DNA of 64,000 nucleotides from Sva-07 sp963716095 (lineage in GTDB: Bacteria; Actinomycetota; Acidimicrobiia; Acidimicrobiales; Ilumatobacteraceae). Positions 63,043 through 64,000 of this stretch are shown here, piece after piece (within the stretch, counting starts at the first letter, position 1; each line of letters starts with the position of its first letter). The stretch spans positions 434,001-498,000 of the forward strand of contig CAVQSV010000023.1 of assembly GCA_963716095.1 (NCBI GenBank), given 5' to 3'. The notes beneath the pieces are model-generated. The model saw only the letters and a program-made list of their open reading frames with translations. It was not told the origin of the DNA and did not search any database. The translations under genes were made by a program, and so were the position numbers.

Positions 63043-64000
63043 GTGGTGCTCCGTGAAGTAGTGGACGTGTCGTCGGGTCGGCCGCCGGCGTCGTCGGCGG
63101 CGCGACAAGATCTCGAGCAGGCGTCGGACAGCCGGGTCGTCGAGCGTCTCCGACGTCGGTCGGTCGAGTCGACGCGACCACAGCTCGGGGCCGACTCGTC
63201 CGGGCAGATTGTGCGGGCGGCGCTCGCCGAGCAGGTCGTCGAGGTCGGCGCTGACGAGGTAGGCGTCGCTCCACGCCAACCGGATCAGCATGTTCTCGAC
63301 GACGTCGTCCCAGCTGTTGGTGATGTCGCAACCGTGGGCCGTGCCGAGGCGTGTTCGGTAGGCCGACGTGTCGGCGGTGGTCAGCAGCTGGGCGATCGGT
63401 TCCATGTCGTGGGTGCGGATGCCGGCCACCGTGCGTCGGGGGATGTGGGGGAGCTGGTCGTCGTCGAGGTGGAACTGCTCCTCGTACATGCCGAGCATGT
63501 CCCAGCGCTCGAACGCATCTGACACCTCGGTCGGCACCGTTCCGAGATCCTCGCCGACGATCGTGACATCGGCAGCGGCCGCCGATGCGGCAATGACCGT
63601 CAAGATCTCGTCGCGCGGGTACCGGACGTACACCCCCTGTGTCGGTGACATCCCGTCTGGCACCCACCACAGGCGATGGACCGCCATGGCATGGTCGATG
63701 CGCAGCACGTCGGCGTGGCGGCCGACACGCTCGATCAGGTGCCGCCACAAGCGGTGCCCGCTCGCGTGCAGCGCTGCGGGAAGCGGTGGCGGGAACCCCC
63801 AGCTCTGGCCGTCGGCGAAGAACGAGTCCGGCGGGGCGCCGACGCCGATGCCGGGGGCGAACATCGACGTGTCAGCCCACGTTTCGTAGCCGTTGGGATG
63901 TGACCCGATCGGCAGATCGAGCGCCAACGCCGCTGCGGTGGGGTCGTCGTGGATCGCAGCGAGCTGACGGTCGGCCAGGAACTGGGCCAGGAGATGCGAC
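63039..64000 (-). CDS. malQ: 4-alpha-glucanotransferase MalQ, C-terminal part, cut by window edge
   Basis: GH77 amylomaltase that transfers alpha-1,4-glucan chains. Visible: ALDLPIGSHPNGYETWADTS, FAPGIGVGAPPDSFFADGQS, nucleophile Asp in VLRIDHAMAVHRLWWVPDG, acid Glu in TIVGEDLGTVPTEV, and RTHDMEPIAQ. The N-terminus lies beyond base 64000. Past RRLLEILS (about 63110) the frame runs into an Arg-rich stretch and on into glgB with no stop. The next frame, with typical third-position GC, ends TGA at 63039 overlapping the glgB ATG, so one base is probably wrong near 63105 and the true end is 63039. Confidence 0.88.

Overview
The window is high-GC bacterial DNA with dense, often overlapping genes (ATGA/GTGA junctions), frequent GTG starts and no recognisable insertion sequence, phage or CRISPR. 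Gene content points to a free-living actinobacterium, most plausibly of the Acidimicrobiia (Ilumatobacter-like): an MSMEG_2516-type F420-dependent oxidoreductase, an SCO6745-like protein, a short WYL-type regulator, a heterodimeric hot-dog hydratase, a 190-residue dCTP deaminase, TreY/TreZ trehalose synthesis and a NifJ-type pyruvate:ferredoxin oxidoreductase. The taxon is an inference from gene content only.

Layout. 1-3025: 3' part of nifJ and a coupled dihydroorotate dehydrogenase-like gene. 3.1-8.6 kb: secreted M23 peptidase (frameshifted), class V aminotransferase, and a divergent P-type ATPase. 8.9-12.5 kb: a PPDK-like protein without the ATP-grasp half but with a C-terminal winged-helix segment, then a P450. 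12.6-17.8 kb: a structured inverted-repeat block, a papain-like amidase, an aminoglycoside phosphotransferase remnant, and a lipid cluster (two hot-dog subunits, acyl-CoA dehydrogenase, LLM oxidoreductase, SDR). 17.9-23.3 kb: broken genes around an ECF sigma/membrane-protein pair. 23.3-34.8 kb: two paralogous sensor kinases, one response regulator, a PAP2 remnant, an ABC ATPase, an FtsX permease and a giant MMPL transporter. The ABC and MMPL units share a promoter-like block, so this looks like a sensor-exporter locus. 34.8-43.9 kb: HAD phosphatase, lipoprotein and PAP2-kinase fusion in a minus-strand cluster, a divergent betaine-type binding lipoprotein, MBL hydrolase, SCO6745-like protein, WYL-type regulator, small conserved protein, DUF2855 protein and cupin. 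44.0-46.7 kb: STAS fragment and badly frame-disrupted 3-hydroxyacyl-CoA dehydrogenase and acetoacetate decarboxylase-like genes. 46.8-48.8 kb: tRNA-Gly(CCC), ferredoxin, CDGSH protein and dcd. 48.9-52.6 kb: anti-sigma/sigma pair, flavin disulfide reductase, Dps and a receiver/DUF2254 chimera, all frame-disrupted. 52.6-64.0 kb: DEAD-box helicase, amidohydrolase, broken GH114 lipoprotein abutting a SpoIIE-type phosphatase tail, then the glucan/trehalose locus treY > < treZ-glgB-malQ.

How genes work together. MalQ and GlgB remodel alpha-glucan chains that TreY and TreZ convert to trehalose. The kinase/regulator module probably controls the adjacent exporters. The two small hot-dog proteins, acyl-CoA dehydrogenase and SDR fit acyl-CoA beta-oxidation-type steps.

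Caution. About fifteen otherwise recognisable genes contain one to four single-base frame changes, while neighbours of 2-4 kb are perfectly open. Some are true decay (only fragments remain), but metabolic genes such as treY with full-length homology in alternating frames suggest indel errors in the sequence. Such loci are typed here as pseudogene with the disruption stated.
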